DNA from: Cephalopachus bancanus
Lineage: Eukaryota > Chordata > Mammalia > Primates > Tarsiidae
Direction of reading: 5' to 3'
NCBI GenBank assembly: GCA_027257055.1
Contig: JAPVLO010000054.1
Span: 1,612,001-1,676,000, forward strand
DNA length: 64,000 bases
Shown: positions 35,400 through 47,171 of the stretch, one piece after another
Numbering within the stretch: the stretch's first letter is position 1
Layout: the number at the start of each line of letters is the position of its first letter
Translations under genes and position numbers: made by a program
Notes under the pieces: generated by a model
Database searches by the model: none
Told to the model about the DNA's origin: nothing
What the model saw: only the letters and a program-made list of their open reading frames with translations

Positions 35400-36030
35400 C
35401 TTTACGATGTGCTGCTATACACAATGCTCCAGGGAACAAAGCAATGGTGAAGAAATACAAGGTTCTCTCAATATGAAACTTATTTTAGTGATTGAGAGCA
35501 ATATTAAGCAATTATACAGATATCTAAGTGGTTTTTAATAGAAGATTATCTTTAATAGAATGCTATAAAAATAGAACAGAATAACGTGATAGAGTATGAC
35601 TGAAGGAGACATTTGAGGAGTTTTTTTGAAGTAGTGACATTTGAGCTGACCACTGAATATTAAGAAGAAAAGTGTCAAGTAAACAAAGATCCGGGAAAGA
35701 GAACTGCCGGTAGAGAGAACAATAAATGCAAAAGCTCTAAAGCAGAAATAACTTTGGTGATTTTGAGGAAGAAAAGAAAGTATGGCTTCAGTTTAGTAAA
35801 TAGGAGAGTACTAGGGAAGGAGGAAGAAAAAAATAAGCAGAATGTAGAGGCCAGTGGTGTCTAGAGCACTTTAAAAATACTGACACCTGGACTTCTCTCT
35901 CCTTACTCCTGTTTTGGGACCCAGCTAAATGATTGCAGTTAAATTTGCATGACCCGCATTGAAAATCATTGAGGGGAGTGGCTGTAAGCCTTAGAAGAAA
36001 GGACTTAGAGTTTGATAAAATGGTTAAAGG
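35400..36030 (+). repeat. ancient L2-like interspersed repeat
   Basis: Shares order and words ('gacatttgagctgacc', 'gagagaacaataaatgcaaa') with the blocks at 30770 and 48760. Confidence 0.45.
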
Positions 36031-36040
36031 GAAAGATGGA

Positions 36041-36352
36041 GAACGGGGCATGATGGCTCATGCCTTTAATCCCAGCACTTTGGGAGACTGAGGTGAAAAG
36101 ATTGCCTGAGCCCACAAGTTTGTGACCAGACTGAACAACATGGTGAGACCTTGTCTCTACAAAAAATCAAATAAATTAGCTGGACGTGATGGTGTGTGTG
36201 TAGTCCCAGCTACTTGGAAGGTTGAGACCAAAGGGTCACCTGAGCCCAGGACATCGAGCATGCTGAGACTGCGGTAGCCATGAGCATGCCACTGCACTCC
36301 AACTGGGGTGATGGAGTGAGACTCTGACAAAAAATGAGAAAGAGAGAGAAAA
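36041..36352 (+). mobile_element. Alu SINE
   Basis: Full dimer, older than the main type (right monomer ends 'gagactctgac'). A purine-rich, decayed tail runs to about 36352. Confidence 0.88.
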
Positions 36353-36489
36353 CAAAGACTTAAATGAGTCTATTAAATATTTCTCAGATGTTCACAAATT
36401 CATTTTCAGTGTAGTCACTTAGCCCAATGAAACAAACAACATGTGTTTGTTGATTTCCTGCAAATCACTTAATTATTAAAGAATAAAAA

Positions 36490-36784
36490 TTGGTCAGCTC
36501 GGTGACTTAGTCTGTAATCCCAGCACTTTAGGAGGCCGAGGCGAGTGGATTGCCTGAGCCCGTGGGTTCAAGACCAGCCTGGGCAACTTGGCAAGACCTT
36601 GTCTCTACAAGAAATAAAAAATAAGCCAGGCATATTAGCACAAGCCTGTAGTTCCAGTTACTTGGAAGGGTGAGGCAGAAGGAATGCCAAATTCCAGCAG
36701 GTTGATGCTGGGGTGACTGTGAGCATGCCATTGCACTCCAGCCTGGGTGATGGAGTGAGATTCCAACTAAAAAAAAAAAAAAAA
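36490..36784 (+). mobile_element. Alu SINE
   Basis: Full dimer with a clean A-tail ending 36784. The right monomer carries the lineage-specific 'gattccaact' ending. Confidence 0.92.
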
Positions 36785-36907
36785 CCCAATAACTAAAAGA
36801 AGTATTTATCAATATTGTCCTTGATGCATTGTTATTTTTGTTCATAATTTTCAAATTTTAGATTTATAGTTAACCAGAGTTTACATAGATCAACTATAAT
36901 TGTTGTG

Positions 36908-37193
36908 GGTTTTTTTTTGAGATACAGTCTTCTCTGTCACACCAGGCCAGAGTACAGTGGTACAATCACAACTCACTGCAGCCTTGAACTCCTCGGTTCA
37001 AGTGATCCTCCCACCTAAGCTACTCAAGCAGCTAAAACTGCAGACCCATGCCACTGTGCCCGGCTAATTTTTTAAAATTTTTTGTAGAGGTGCTATGTTG
37101 CCCAGGCTGGTCTCAAAGTCCTGATCTTAAGCAATCCTTCCACCTTGACCTCCAAAAGTGCTGAGATTAAAGGTGTGAGCCACCATACCTGCC
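36908..37193 (-). mobile_element. Alu SINE, AluJ-like
   Basis: Reverse dimer with a T-run at 36911-36918. It faces the Alu at 36490-36784 with about 125 bases between them, forming an inverted pair. Confidence 0.9.
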
Positions 37194-40100
37194 CACAAGT
37201 AAAATTAACTGTTCAACTTATGCATTTGGCCACTATAGCCAGACAAACCAGGTATTCAGGCTAATTATTTGTACCGCTTTTTGTTTATTTTGCTGAGTCT
37301 GTGTTCACTTAACAGAACAATCATTAATTTCTCACTTTCTCCAGAGAAGTATAGTCTTTCCCATTTATTTTTATGTTTTTAGTTGTGGCTTGTAACTATG
37401 AACTTATGTTCTGTTGAGTCAGTTTTCAAAGTCCTGCTTCATTAGTTTACAAAAAAAACCCAAACCTTTAGATATTTAGACTAAAGCATCCTGTGCATTA
37501 CTGTCTGATTGTCAATTATGGTGAATTTCAAATGAGGAAACAGTGATCAACAGTAAAACCAAGTAAATGTAGTTCCTCAAGTCTCTCCTTAAATGGGTGG
37601 GGTTTCCTTCAGGGCAGCTTTAATAGGCTTGCCAGCCAGTCCTAATCACAAATGCTTGCTGATATAGCTCACCCAGCCACAATTTATTTCACAGTCTTGT
37701 TCTATTGGAAAGAAAGAACTTTTGATTTACTTCTAATTAGAGTAGCTGTGTTTCCCCAGGCACAGGCAACATTTTGAGTGATGAGGTAACCAAAAACCAG
37801 GTTTTTGTGATAAGTCGGAACAATTTAATAGAATAGAAAAGGCATTATATTCTCTGTGACATACACAATATCACTTCTACATCAGATAGGAAGACTGAAA
37901 GTATTGAAGTCACTTTTCTTACATTATAAAGATCAAGAGACAGACAGGAAATTATTCCAGAATGCTAAATCAATCCAGAAGGTTCGTATAAAAAAAAATC
38001 GTAGGTTTCTGATTCATTGTCAAACAAGTTGTAAACAAACAGGTATAGAATTGCTATGACTCCTCGCAAAGTATGTTTGCTTGTTTGTCTGGGAATTGAA
38101 CCAGACATTACAAACTGGTTACAAATATGGATTCATTTGAGAAAAGGAGAGGAGGAGCATGAACTGTGAATTGTGTAGTTCCTAAACATAAGCATTTTAG
38201 TATGGACCACAAGGAGAGCAACTCAACAACCTTGCAACTGTCTAAGTATAAAAGGGCAAAAATTCCATGGCTAAAAATGCTCTCAGTCATTTTATTTATA
38301 TCACTCAAAATTTCCAAGGTCATACAGGTTGCTGTTTTTAGATATCCTCAATGTAGTGCTACCAATTTATCTAATGATTTGGTGTATTTGGGTGGGGATT
38401 TGTTTGAAAAGAGGAATATTATATTTCAATTGCTTTATTTAGAAACCAAGCGAGTATGTCTGAAGTTCACACTAACAAATATACATTAGAGGAGGAGTGC
38501 ATTTGTGTTTCAAAAATCCGTATCTATTGGGATTATAGGTGTAAGGAAAAAAACACCTTTGCATTTTGAGAAATGACAGTGAAATGTTTATTACTTTTAA
38601 ACACATCAAGAAGCTCCCTGGTAGATAAAGTGAACCTGGAGTGGTCTACCCATAGACGAGCCATGAGATGCAGGATAACTGTAAAAATTGTACCTGAAAA
38701 TTTCATGTCAAAATTCTGCTTTACTTTCTGAAAACTGATTTTTTTCCCAGAGTGTAGCACTCAGGGGCTTTTAAATAATTGAATCTGTAAGACTTAATAT
38801 TCAGATCTCAAACCTCTATTCCACAATGCATTCATTTGCTAAAGCTGACTGAGTATTTACTGTGTGCATGAACAGTCCCTCTACAAGTTCAAAACAGGAA
38901 GTGTGCTTCTGTAAGTTGTTTGCTTTTTAAAAGTTTCTTTCTTTTTAAATAGTGAACTAAATAGCCACACAGTATAGCTAAGTTATATGTACTCATATAT
39001 ACTTAATTACTGAAAGAGGTTCTTTGTAATTGATTACCAGACAGTTGAGATTTGTTCCAACTCAGGCAAGGAGCAATTTTTATTTAGGGCAATCTTCCCT
39101 TTGACAGAGAAAACATAGCATGCAGAAGTATCTAACTTCCTAAATAAGATGGAAAAAATCTCTGACACTGAGATTTGTTCGTCTCAAACTTTTCCACCAA
39201 AATACCCATAATTGGCACCCAGAATAGAAGAAACTTCTATTCCTAAAGTGTCTGGCTATTTAGTCTAAAATGAGGCTTTCAAGATTAAAATTTTTGAAGA
39301 CTCATATTTTCAAAACTGTGTATGGATTTTGTATACTATTCAAATATTGTGTTTGTTTGTGTTAATATATGTTCCACCAAGTAATGGAGTAAAATATACG
39401 CTCAGTGAAGATACATCATCATGTTGGAACTTCAGGCCCAGAATAAAATAGAATAAAAGTTTGTACATCCCAGTTGTAAAGCAACTCATGAAAGAGAGTG
39501 ACATTCGATTGATGCAACATTTTTCCCATAAAAATAATGCATTTTATAACACTGGGACTACTTTTACAGCATTTATGAAATAAAAAAAGAGTAGTTTGAA
39601 TTGGCTTTTTTAAGGTCAACCCCAGACTAGAAACTGAAGAACTCCAAGTTGTAACCAAACCCACACTTGTTATATGACCTTGAACAAGCCAGGCAGGCTG
39701 TGGCCATGATTATGTATACAAACCGCCTACATGTGGTGTCATGTGAAGGTCAATGTGTTTATGCCAGCTGTTTTTGTTATACATGAGGAACACCACACAG
39801 TTGTTCTGGGTATGGCAGTCAGAGTGTATGCCAGCACAACTGTAATGAGCAGACTGCCAGAAACAGGCTGATTATATAGACCAAATGCAGAGTCGAAACG
39901 ATTATGAGAATTAATCATGTTAACAAATATCTTTGTAAAAAAAATTCTAATAGTCTGGATGAACAATACAATTAATCACATAATCAAAGTAACTGTTGAC
40001 AATCCAATATAGACTGTTTTACAACAGGGCATTGCTGCCAACTAACATGTATTTGTAAAAACTAAGCAATGTATAATAAAACCTAAGCCATATTACATAA

Positions 40101-40812
40101 CTTCATTAATAAATTTTAAGTTCTCGGTAAATTAGTATACAAGAGCAACTGAAGTTTCAGAAGCCAGATGATTTTAAAAATTATTTAAAAGGATTAAGGC
40201 ACACATTAGCAAAATCTGTTTCATAGTAATGAAGCATAATTTCATACAAGATCTGAATTTTTAAAGGATAAGTTTATTAGTATTTACTGAATGTGATAAA
40301 TGCATTTATTTTATTTTCTTTGTTTGCAACCTATATTTCAATATGTTTTAGTCTGACCAAAAACATGATGAAAACCAAAAGCTTCTGAGGATCTCCCGTC
40401 TATAAAACCCAATCTAGAAATTCTAGTCATACCCAGTGGTAATTACTGAAGATAACTATTGACCCTTTTTAAAGTACTCAGGTCTGAGGTTACATCCTCA
40501 TAATGCAAAATAAATAGTAGGATTCATTGACTTAGCAAAGGAAAAAAATCAGGCAAAGTAATTTGTAATTTCGTTTTTCTGTCCATTGTAGTAACATCAC
40601 AGTATAGTACACACTGATAGTAATCACTGAGAAACATGGCAACCATGAAAATTATACAAGTGTTCGGTATCAAAATTGGAAGAGGCTTTAATGTAATCTA
40701 ACATAAATAAAATAGGTTAATAAGTGGAAATTCTAAGTAAAATATATATAGACATATATTACGCTTATAAAATTGTTAAACATTTTCCTTCTTCACTATA
40801 GTTTTAAAAGAA
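37194..40812. other. 3.6-kb nearly repeat-free block
   Basis: I recognise no Alu, L1, LTR or DNA transposon here, only possible weak MIR/L2 traces near 38850. There is no long open frame or exon pattern. Several stretches (37560-37860, 39660-40050) have mixed, non-simple composition with homeodomain-like TAAT motifs and could be regulatory DNA, but this is speculative. Confidence 0.35.
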
Positions 40813-40827
40813 CTAAAGCCATTTTTA
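40813..40827. repeat. target-site duplication, left
   Basis: 'ctaaagccattttta', identical to 46855-46869. Confidence 0.9.
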
Positions 40828-41200
40828 TCTTTATTTTATTTTTATTTATTTTATTTATTTTTTAATCAATATTTTTTATTATGATATTGTGGGGTACAGT
40901 TAAGGGTTAGGTATACAAATATGCTTCCTTCAGGCACCCTTATTGATAAGAGGTGTCTCCCCATCCCCAGACAGATATTTACTACCGTTAATCCCATCTC
41001 CCTTCCCCCCCGCAGCTCCCCACCACTGTCAGTCATTTTCTTATAGTATTACACTGCATGTTCAAGGTCCACTATATGAGTGAGAACATGTGATACTCAG
41101 ATCTTTGTTTCTTCGAGAGATCACTCAGTATTACAGACTGTAGTTCCATCCAGGTTGCTGAGAAATTCATGATTTTGTTCTTTTTTATGGCTGCGTAGTA
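40828..41200 (-). other. L1 3' UTR with A-rich tail
   Basis: Tail of T-rich (TTTA)n-like sequence (40828-40862) followed by the recent 3' UTR ('ggggtacagttaagggttag') and the last ORF2 codons. The same 3' UTR type is seen at 17.8, 20.5, 22.4 and 56.4 kb. Confidence 0.8.
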
Positions 41201-44200
41201 TTCCATCATGTATATGTACCACATTTTTTTAATCTAGTCCTCTTTGAGGGACAGCATGGTTGCTTCCAAGCTCTTGTTATTGTGAACAATGCTGAGATCA
41301 ACATACTTGTGCAGGTATCTTTTTTATAGAGTGATTTGAGTTCTTCAGGGTATATTCCCAGTCGGGGGATTGCGGGGTCATATGGGAGGTTGATATTTAG
41401 AGCTTTTAGGAATTTCCACGCTGCTTTCCACAGAAGTTGCACTAGTTTGCACTCCCACCAACAGTGTAGAAGTGTTCCCTTTTCACCACACCCTCTCCAG
41501 CAACTGTTATTTTTTGAGTTATTAATAATTGCCATTCTGACTGGAGTTAGGTGGTATCACAGTGTGGTTTTGATTTGCATCTCCCTGATGATTAGTGAGG
41601 TTGAATATTTTTTCATGTGTCTGTTGGCTGCTCGGATGTCGTCCTTTGAGAAGTGTCTGTTCATCTCTTTTGCCCATTTTATAATGGGGTTGTTGGTTTT
41701 TTTCTTTTCAGCACGTTTGAGTTCCTTGTAGAACCAAGATGTTAAGCCTTTGTCAGACCTGGAGTTGGCAAATACTCTTTCCCAGTCTGTGGGCTGTCTC
41801 TCTGCTCTCTTGATGGTTTCTTTGGCTTTGGAGAAGCTTGTCAATTTAATGAGGTACCACTTGTCTATCTTATCTCTTATGGCCTGTGGGTTTCGGGTTT
41901 TGTTCAGGAATTGGATACCAGTTCTAATTTCCATGAGGGTATGTCCTTCTTTTTCTAAGGTTCTTATGGTCTGAGGTTTTACATTTAGGTCTCTGATCCA
42001 TTTAGAGTTAATTTTTGTGTATGGGGATAGGTAGGGGTCCTATATCAATCTTCTGCATGTGGTCAGTCAGTTTTCCCAGCACCATTTACTGAATAGGTTC
42101 TACTCTCCCCAGTGGTAGGTGGTGGAGGCTTTGTCGAAGATGAGTTGGTTGAGAAATTGAGGTTTTGCTTCTGGAATCTCAATTCTATTCCATTAGTCTA
42201 TATGCCTGTTCCTGTACCAATACCAAGCTGTTTTGATGATTGTAGCTTTATAGTAAAGTTTGAAGTCTGGTAATGTGATACCACCTGCTTTGTTTTTTTT
42301 TGCTGAGGATTGTTCTAGCTATTCTTGGTCGTTTGTGTTTCCACATGAAATTCGGTGTTATTTTTTTCTAGGTCTGAGAAGAATGTTGCTGGTAATTTGA
42401 TGGGTATTGCATTAAATCTGTAGATTGCCTTAGGTAAGATGGACATCTTCACAATGTTGATACTTCCAATCCATGAGCATGGGATATTTTTCCACTTTTT
42501 TGTGTCATCTTTGATTTCTTTGAGCAGTGTTTTGTAGTTTTCATTGTAAAGGTCTTTTACATTTCTGGTTAGGAAGATGACAATGTATTTCATTTTTTTT
42601 GTGGCTATTGTCAGTGGAATTGTGCTTTTTATGTGGGTTTCTGTTTGTTTATTATTGGTGTAAAGAAATGCAATTGTCTTCTGCACATTTATTTTATATC
42701 CTGAGACTTTGCCAAACTACTTTATCAGTGTAAGGAGGTTTTGACAGATTCTCTTGGGTTTTCAAGGTACACGATCATGTCATCTGCAAAGAGAGATAGC
42801 TTGACTTCCTATTTTCCTATTTGAATACCCCTAATTGCCTTCTCTTCTCTGATTGCTCTAGCCAGGAATTCCAATACTATACTATATTGAACAGGAGGGG
42901 TGAGAGTGGGCATCCTGCCTTGTTCCAGTTTTCAGGGGAAATGGTTCCAGTTTTTGTCTGTTTAGGAGTATGCTAGCTGTGGGTTTCTTGTAGATGGCTT
43001 TTACTATTTTGAGGTATGTTCCCCATATGCCCAGATGTCCGAGGGTTTTTATCAAGAAGTGGTGCTGGATTTTATCAAAAGCTTTTTCTGCATCTAATGA
43101 TATAATCGTGTGGTTTTTGTTTTGACATCTGTTGATATATTTAATTACATTTATGGTTTTACGAATGTTGAACCAGCCTTGTATCCCAGGGATGAAGCCT
43201 ATTTGGTCATGATGGATGATTTTTGAGATGTGTTGTTGAATCCAGTTTGCTAGGATCTTCTTGAGAATTTTAGCATCTCTGTTCATCAAAGATATTAGCC
43301 TGTAGTTCTCTTTCTTTGTTGGGTCTTTACCTGGCTTGGGTATCAATGTAATGTTATCTTCGTAAAATGATTTGGGAAGAGTTCCATCTTTCTCAATCAC
43401 CTGGAATACCTTCAGTAGGATTGGTATAAGCTCATCCTTAAATATCTTGTAGAATTCTGCTGGAAAGCCATCTGGTCCAGGGCTTCTTTTTGTAGGTAGT
43501 TTTCTTATTATGTAGTCAATTTCCTTGATTGTCATTGGTCTATTAAGGATCTCAATTTCTTCCTGTTTCAACCTAGGCAGGTTATGTGATGACAGAAAGT
43601 CCTCCATTTCTGAAAGGTTTTCAAGATTGTTTCCATACAAGTGTACATAGTAGTCTCCAATTTTGTATTTCTTGAGGATCAGATGTGACTTCATCTTTTG
43701 TGTTTCTGATTGTGATTTGGGGGGTTTTTTCTCTCTTTTTCTTGGTCAGTCTAGCTAGGGGACCATCGATCCTGTTTATCCTTTCAAAGAACCAGCTTTT
43801 TGTTTCATTGCTTTTTTTGTATTATCTTTTTGTCTTCTATGTCCAGGATTTGGGCTTTTATTTGGATGATCTGGATTCTTCTACTGCAATTAGGGTTTTT
43901 GTGGTCTTGCTTTTCCAGCTTTTTTTAGGTGGCTTGTTAGGTTGTTAATTTATGATCCTTCCATTTTCTTCATGTGCGTTTGTAAGGATATAAATTCCCC
44001 TCTTACTACAGCTTTCATGGCATCCCAGAGATTTTGGTAAGATGTTTATTCATTTTCATTTGTTTCCAGGTATCTTTTAATCTCTGTTTTGATTTCATCA
44101 TTGACCCAGGAGTTGTTTAGCATCATGTTTAGTGTCCATGTCTTTGTGAGTTTTGGGGGGACCTTGTTGGTGTTAACGTTTATTTTTATTTCACTGTGGT

Positions 44201-44869
44201 CTGAGAAGGTGTATGGTAAAATTTCAGTCCTTTTAAATTTGCCTATGCTTGATTTATGGCCAAGTATGTGGTTGATCTTAGAGTACGTTTCATGTGGTGA
44301 TGAGTAGAATGTGTATTCTGTGGTCTTTGGATGGAGTGTTCTGTAGGTATCAGTTATGTCCATTTGATCAAGAGTCACATTGAGGTTTCAGATCTCATTT
44401 CTGATTTTTTGTCCTGATGATCTTTCTAGGATTGTGAGTGGGGTATTAAAGTTCCCAGCTATGATGGTATTGGAGTTGATATTTTTTTTAGTTTACCTAG
44501 GAGCTGCTTTATGAAAGTTGGTGCTCCTATGTTTAGGATAGATATTTCTTGTTGATGGATTGAACCTTTTATCATTATGTAGTGGCCCTCTATATCTTTT
44601 TTAATTTTTGATAACTTAAAGGGCATTTTGTCTGAAATTAAGATCATGACTCCGCCTTTCTTTTATGTTCCATTTGCCTGAAAATTTGTTTCCCATCCTC
44701 TTACTTTGAGTCTATGAGTGTCCTTTCTAGTGAGGTGAATCTCTTGAAGGCAATAGACTGTTGCCTGGTGATAATTTATTCATTTTGCCATTCTATGTCT
44801 TTTCAGTGCTGCATTTAGTCAATTCACATTCAACCTAATTATTGAAATGTGAGAGTTGATCCCTATCAT
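41060..44869 (-). pseudogene. L1 ORF2, broken
   Basis: Starts at ATG 44869, 78 bases after the ORF1 stop. The endonuclease region (44869-44050) retains the CLQE motif but has lost the 'YAPN' segment near 44540 and contains frameshifts. The reverse-transcriptase region (43694-42300) has the polymerase motif FADD at 42790-42779, with shifts around 42890-42700 and 42310. The C-terminal region is open at 41934-41557 and 41535-41206, including the cysteine/histidine-rich '[18 protein letters not shown]' segment. At least six breaks make it inactive. Confidence 0.92.
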
Positions 44870-44947
44870 AAGGTTCTTACAGAGTTGTTGTTCTTCCTGT
44901 TTGTGTGTTGTCTTTCTTTGGGTTTTAGAGTTGGATCATGTGTGTTT

Positions 44948-45961
44948 TTAATCTTTTGCCTGTACTCTTCTGAAGAATATTGTTGTTCTGTTTTCCTTTT
45001 CTTCTGTGTTCAATACTTTCTTAAGTGTTTCTTTTAGAGGTGGTCTTGTGGCAGCATAGGTTCTTAGGGATTGGATATCTGGGAAAGGTTTCAGTTCTCC
45101 CTCACTGATGAAGCTTAGCTTGGCTGGGTAGGTTATTCTCAGTTGAAATTGTTTATCTTTTAGAACTGTGAAGATAGGGCTCCAAGCTCTCCTAGCCTGG
45201 AGGGCTTCTGTAGATAAGTCTGCTGCTATTCTAATTGGTCTTCCCTGGTAGGTAGTCTGACCTTTTTCTTTTGCAGCCTTTAGGATTTTTTCTTTTATAC
45301 CTTCTTTGTTTAGGTGAATTATTATATGTTTGGGAGTTGGTCTTCTCATTTGTTGTCTTGCAGGGATTCTCTGAATCTCTTGTGTTTGAATTTTTTCATC
45401 CTTGATGAGATGAGGGAAGTTTTTTGGAATGATTTCATGAAATGTTTGTTCCAGTGTGGGTTCTGTTTCTCTCTCTGCTTCAGGAAGGCCAATTACTCTT
45501 AGGTTCGGGCTCTTGAAGTGATCATTCATCTCTTGATGGTTTTGTTCTGTCTTTTTGAGCTTCTTTTCTATGCTTTTGACAGTTTGGGTTAGTTCTGTGT
45601 TTTGGTCTTCGAGCTCTGAGATTCTTTCTTCCATTTGGCTAATTCTTCTTTCCATGCTTATTAGTTTGTTATTTATTTCCATCACAGTATTCTTTACTGC
45701 TGTTATTTCTGACATCAGCTCCTTCCTATTTTCCTCTTTTCGCTCCTCAATTTTTAAAATTCTCTCTATTAATGTCTTGATATCTGGGTTTGTTGCATGT
45801 AACCAGTCATTCTGGGGGCTCTTCATTGTTTGTGTTCCGGAATCTGTTTTCTCAGTGTCTGATCTCCCAGGGGTCTGTGTGAGGCCTATATTCTTCTTCT
45901 GGTTTTTCTTCATTTGTGCAGTTTCTTCCCCCTCCCTACTTTTCCCTTCGCTCCATGTCAC
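44948..45961 (-). CDS. L1 ORF1 protein, intact 337-residue frame
   Basis: Uninterrupted frame from ATG 45961 to stop 44950-44948, the usual length for primate L1 ORF1. A basic N-terminus (residues 1-50) is followed by a coiled coil of repeated heptads (about 55-150), the RRM with 'LRVIGLPEAE' (about 150-250), and the C-terminal domain with 'RRAWSPIF' and 'YPAKLSF'. The protein would bind L1 RNA as a trimer and act as a nucleic-acid chaperone. It lies in an element whose ORF2 is dead and whose promoter region is inverted, so expression is unlikely. Confidence 0.88.
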   Translation of the reverse strand: MTWSEGKSREGEETAQMKKNQKKNIGLTQTPGRSDTEKTDSGTQTMKSPQNDWLHATNPDIKTLIERILKIEERKEENRKELMSEITAVKNTVMEINNKLISMERRISQMEERISELEDQNTELTQTVKSIEKKLKKTEQNHQEMNDHFKSPNLRVIGLPEAERETEPTLEQTFHEIIPKNFPHLIKDEKIQTQEIQRIPARQQMRRPTPKHIIIHLNKEGIKEKILKAAKEKGQTTYQGRPIRIAADLSTEALQARRAWSPIFTVLKDKQFQLRITYPAKLSFISEGELKPFPDIQSLRTYAATRPPLKETLKKVLNTEEKENRTTIFFRRVQAKD

Positions 45962-46344
45962 TGTCTTCTTTAATTCTGTTATTCAGGGGTAGATGGATTG
46001 CTTTTACTTCTGTTTGTTTAATCTCCTATTCTTCTTTATGTATGCCCTCTTACTTTGTTCAATTCTGGAGTTGCACTGTAGGTTGGTGGTGGTCCTTTTT
46101 GCAGTTTTGAGATTTACTTAAGGGGGGAGCTGTGATTCAAAATCTATCTGCAGGTCCTGGTATTCGCCAACAGTTGTATGGATAATATGAAACCCCCTTC
46201 CCACTGCCTTGGAATCTGTCCATGCAGTGGGGCTATAGGTTTCCTTCCTGAAATAAAATGTGGTTAGCAGAGGGAAGAGAATGGAGCAGACAGTGGGGGC
46301 AAGTGGTGAGTGGAGCGAGAGAGGAGTAAGAGGGTAATGTAACG
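45962..46344 (-). other. L1 5' UTR, part in normal orientation
   Basis: Aligns with 4524-4870 of the first L1 in the same orientation ('aggggggagctgtgattc', 'gtggttagcagaggg'), then stops at 'gggtaatgtaac'. Confidence 0.8.
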
Positions 46345-46612
46345 ACAAATGGAGAGAGAGACCTAAACTGAAACAGATAAAAATAATAGACCACAGCTAC
46401 AGACTAAGCAACTCCCATACCAAAAAAAATAAAACATACAATGATGCTAACATACAATCTAACCAACCACCTTATTGGTGTGCTGTTTCTCTATACAAAG
46501 ATATGGTTTACAGAGAGGAGAAAAGAGAAGAAAAGGAAGAGGAAAAGAAAAGAAAAAGGAAAAGAAAAAAAGGAACAAAACAGTAGGAATAGAATTAAGT
46601 CATTAAACTAAC
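46345..46612 (+). other. L1 5' UTR segment, inverted
   Basis: From 'acaaatggagagagagacc' this matches the reverse complement of 4957 downward in the first L1, so it runs plus while the rest of the L1 runs minus. It continues with A/G-rich sequence (46510-46580) not present in the first L1 and ends at 'cattaaactaac'. Confidence 0.82.
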
Positions 46613-46854
46613 AGTGGCTGCTCCCGGCCACCACAGCCTCGCCCTCTGGGCTCTGGTGATCCTTCTGCCTCAACCTTCCAAGTAGCTGGAACTACAGGCA
46701 CACGCTACCACAGCCGGCTAATTTTTTGATTTATTGTAGAGATGAGGTCTCACCAAGTTGCCCAGGCGGGTCTCGAGCCTGCGGGCTCAGGCAATCCACT
46801 CACCTCAGCCTCCCAAAGGCACGGGATTACAGGCTGAGTCACTGAGCCTGGCTC
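46613..46854 (-). mobile_element. Alu without 3' end, fused to L1
   Basis: Reverse-oriented Alu of the main type. It starts inside the right monomer ('agtggctgctcccggcc'), lacking the last 40 or so bases and the tail, but reaches its normal 5' end directly at the right target duplication (46855). Confidence 0.9.
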
Positions 46855-46869
46855 CTAAAGCCATTTTTA
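46855..46869. repeat. target-site duplication, right
   Basis: 'ctaaagccattttta', identical to 40813-40827. Confidence 0.9.
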
Positions 46870-47171
46870 AATGAGTTTTTAAAAAGTTAATGTTCCTACT
46901 GACTTTCAAAGAAAATTAGAACCCTGATTTTTTTTTATTTTTTCACTCTGAGTGTTTATTACTGTCAATTTTATAGAGATATTTTATTGTATATTTTAAG
47001 GTCTACAAAATAATCTTTTGATATAAGTAGATATAGATAATGAAATTATTACTATAAGTAAGCAAATTAAAATATCCATCACCTTTCACAGTGTTGTCTT
47101 ACTGTTTATGTGTACATATAACAGCCTCTAAAATCTCTTTTAGTAAATTTTCAGTGTACAGTACAAATCAT

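Larger units (their letters stand above)
40813..46869 (-). mobile_element. L1-Alu composite insertion with one target-site duplication
   Basis: The 15-bp direct repeat 'ctaaagccattttta' at 40813-40827 and 46855-46869 encloses, left to right: a T-rich tail and L1 3' UTR (40828-41060), L1 ORF2 (to 44869), ORF1 (44948-45961), part of the 5' UTR (to about 46344), a piece of 5' UTR in the opposite orientation (about 46345-46612), and an Alu lacking its tail (46613-46854). The Alu's 5' end touches the right duplication, and no second target duplication is seen inside. The simplest reading is one insertion event that joined L1 and Alu sequence. Confidence 0.85.
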
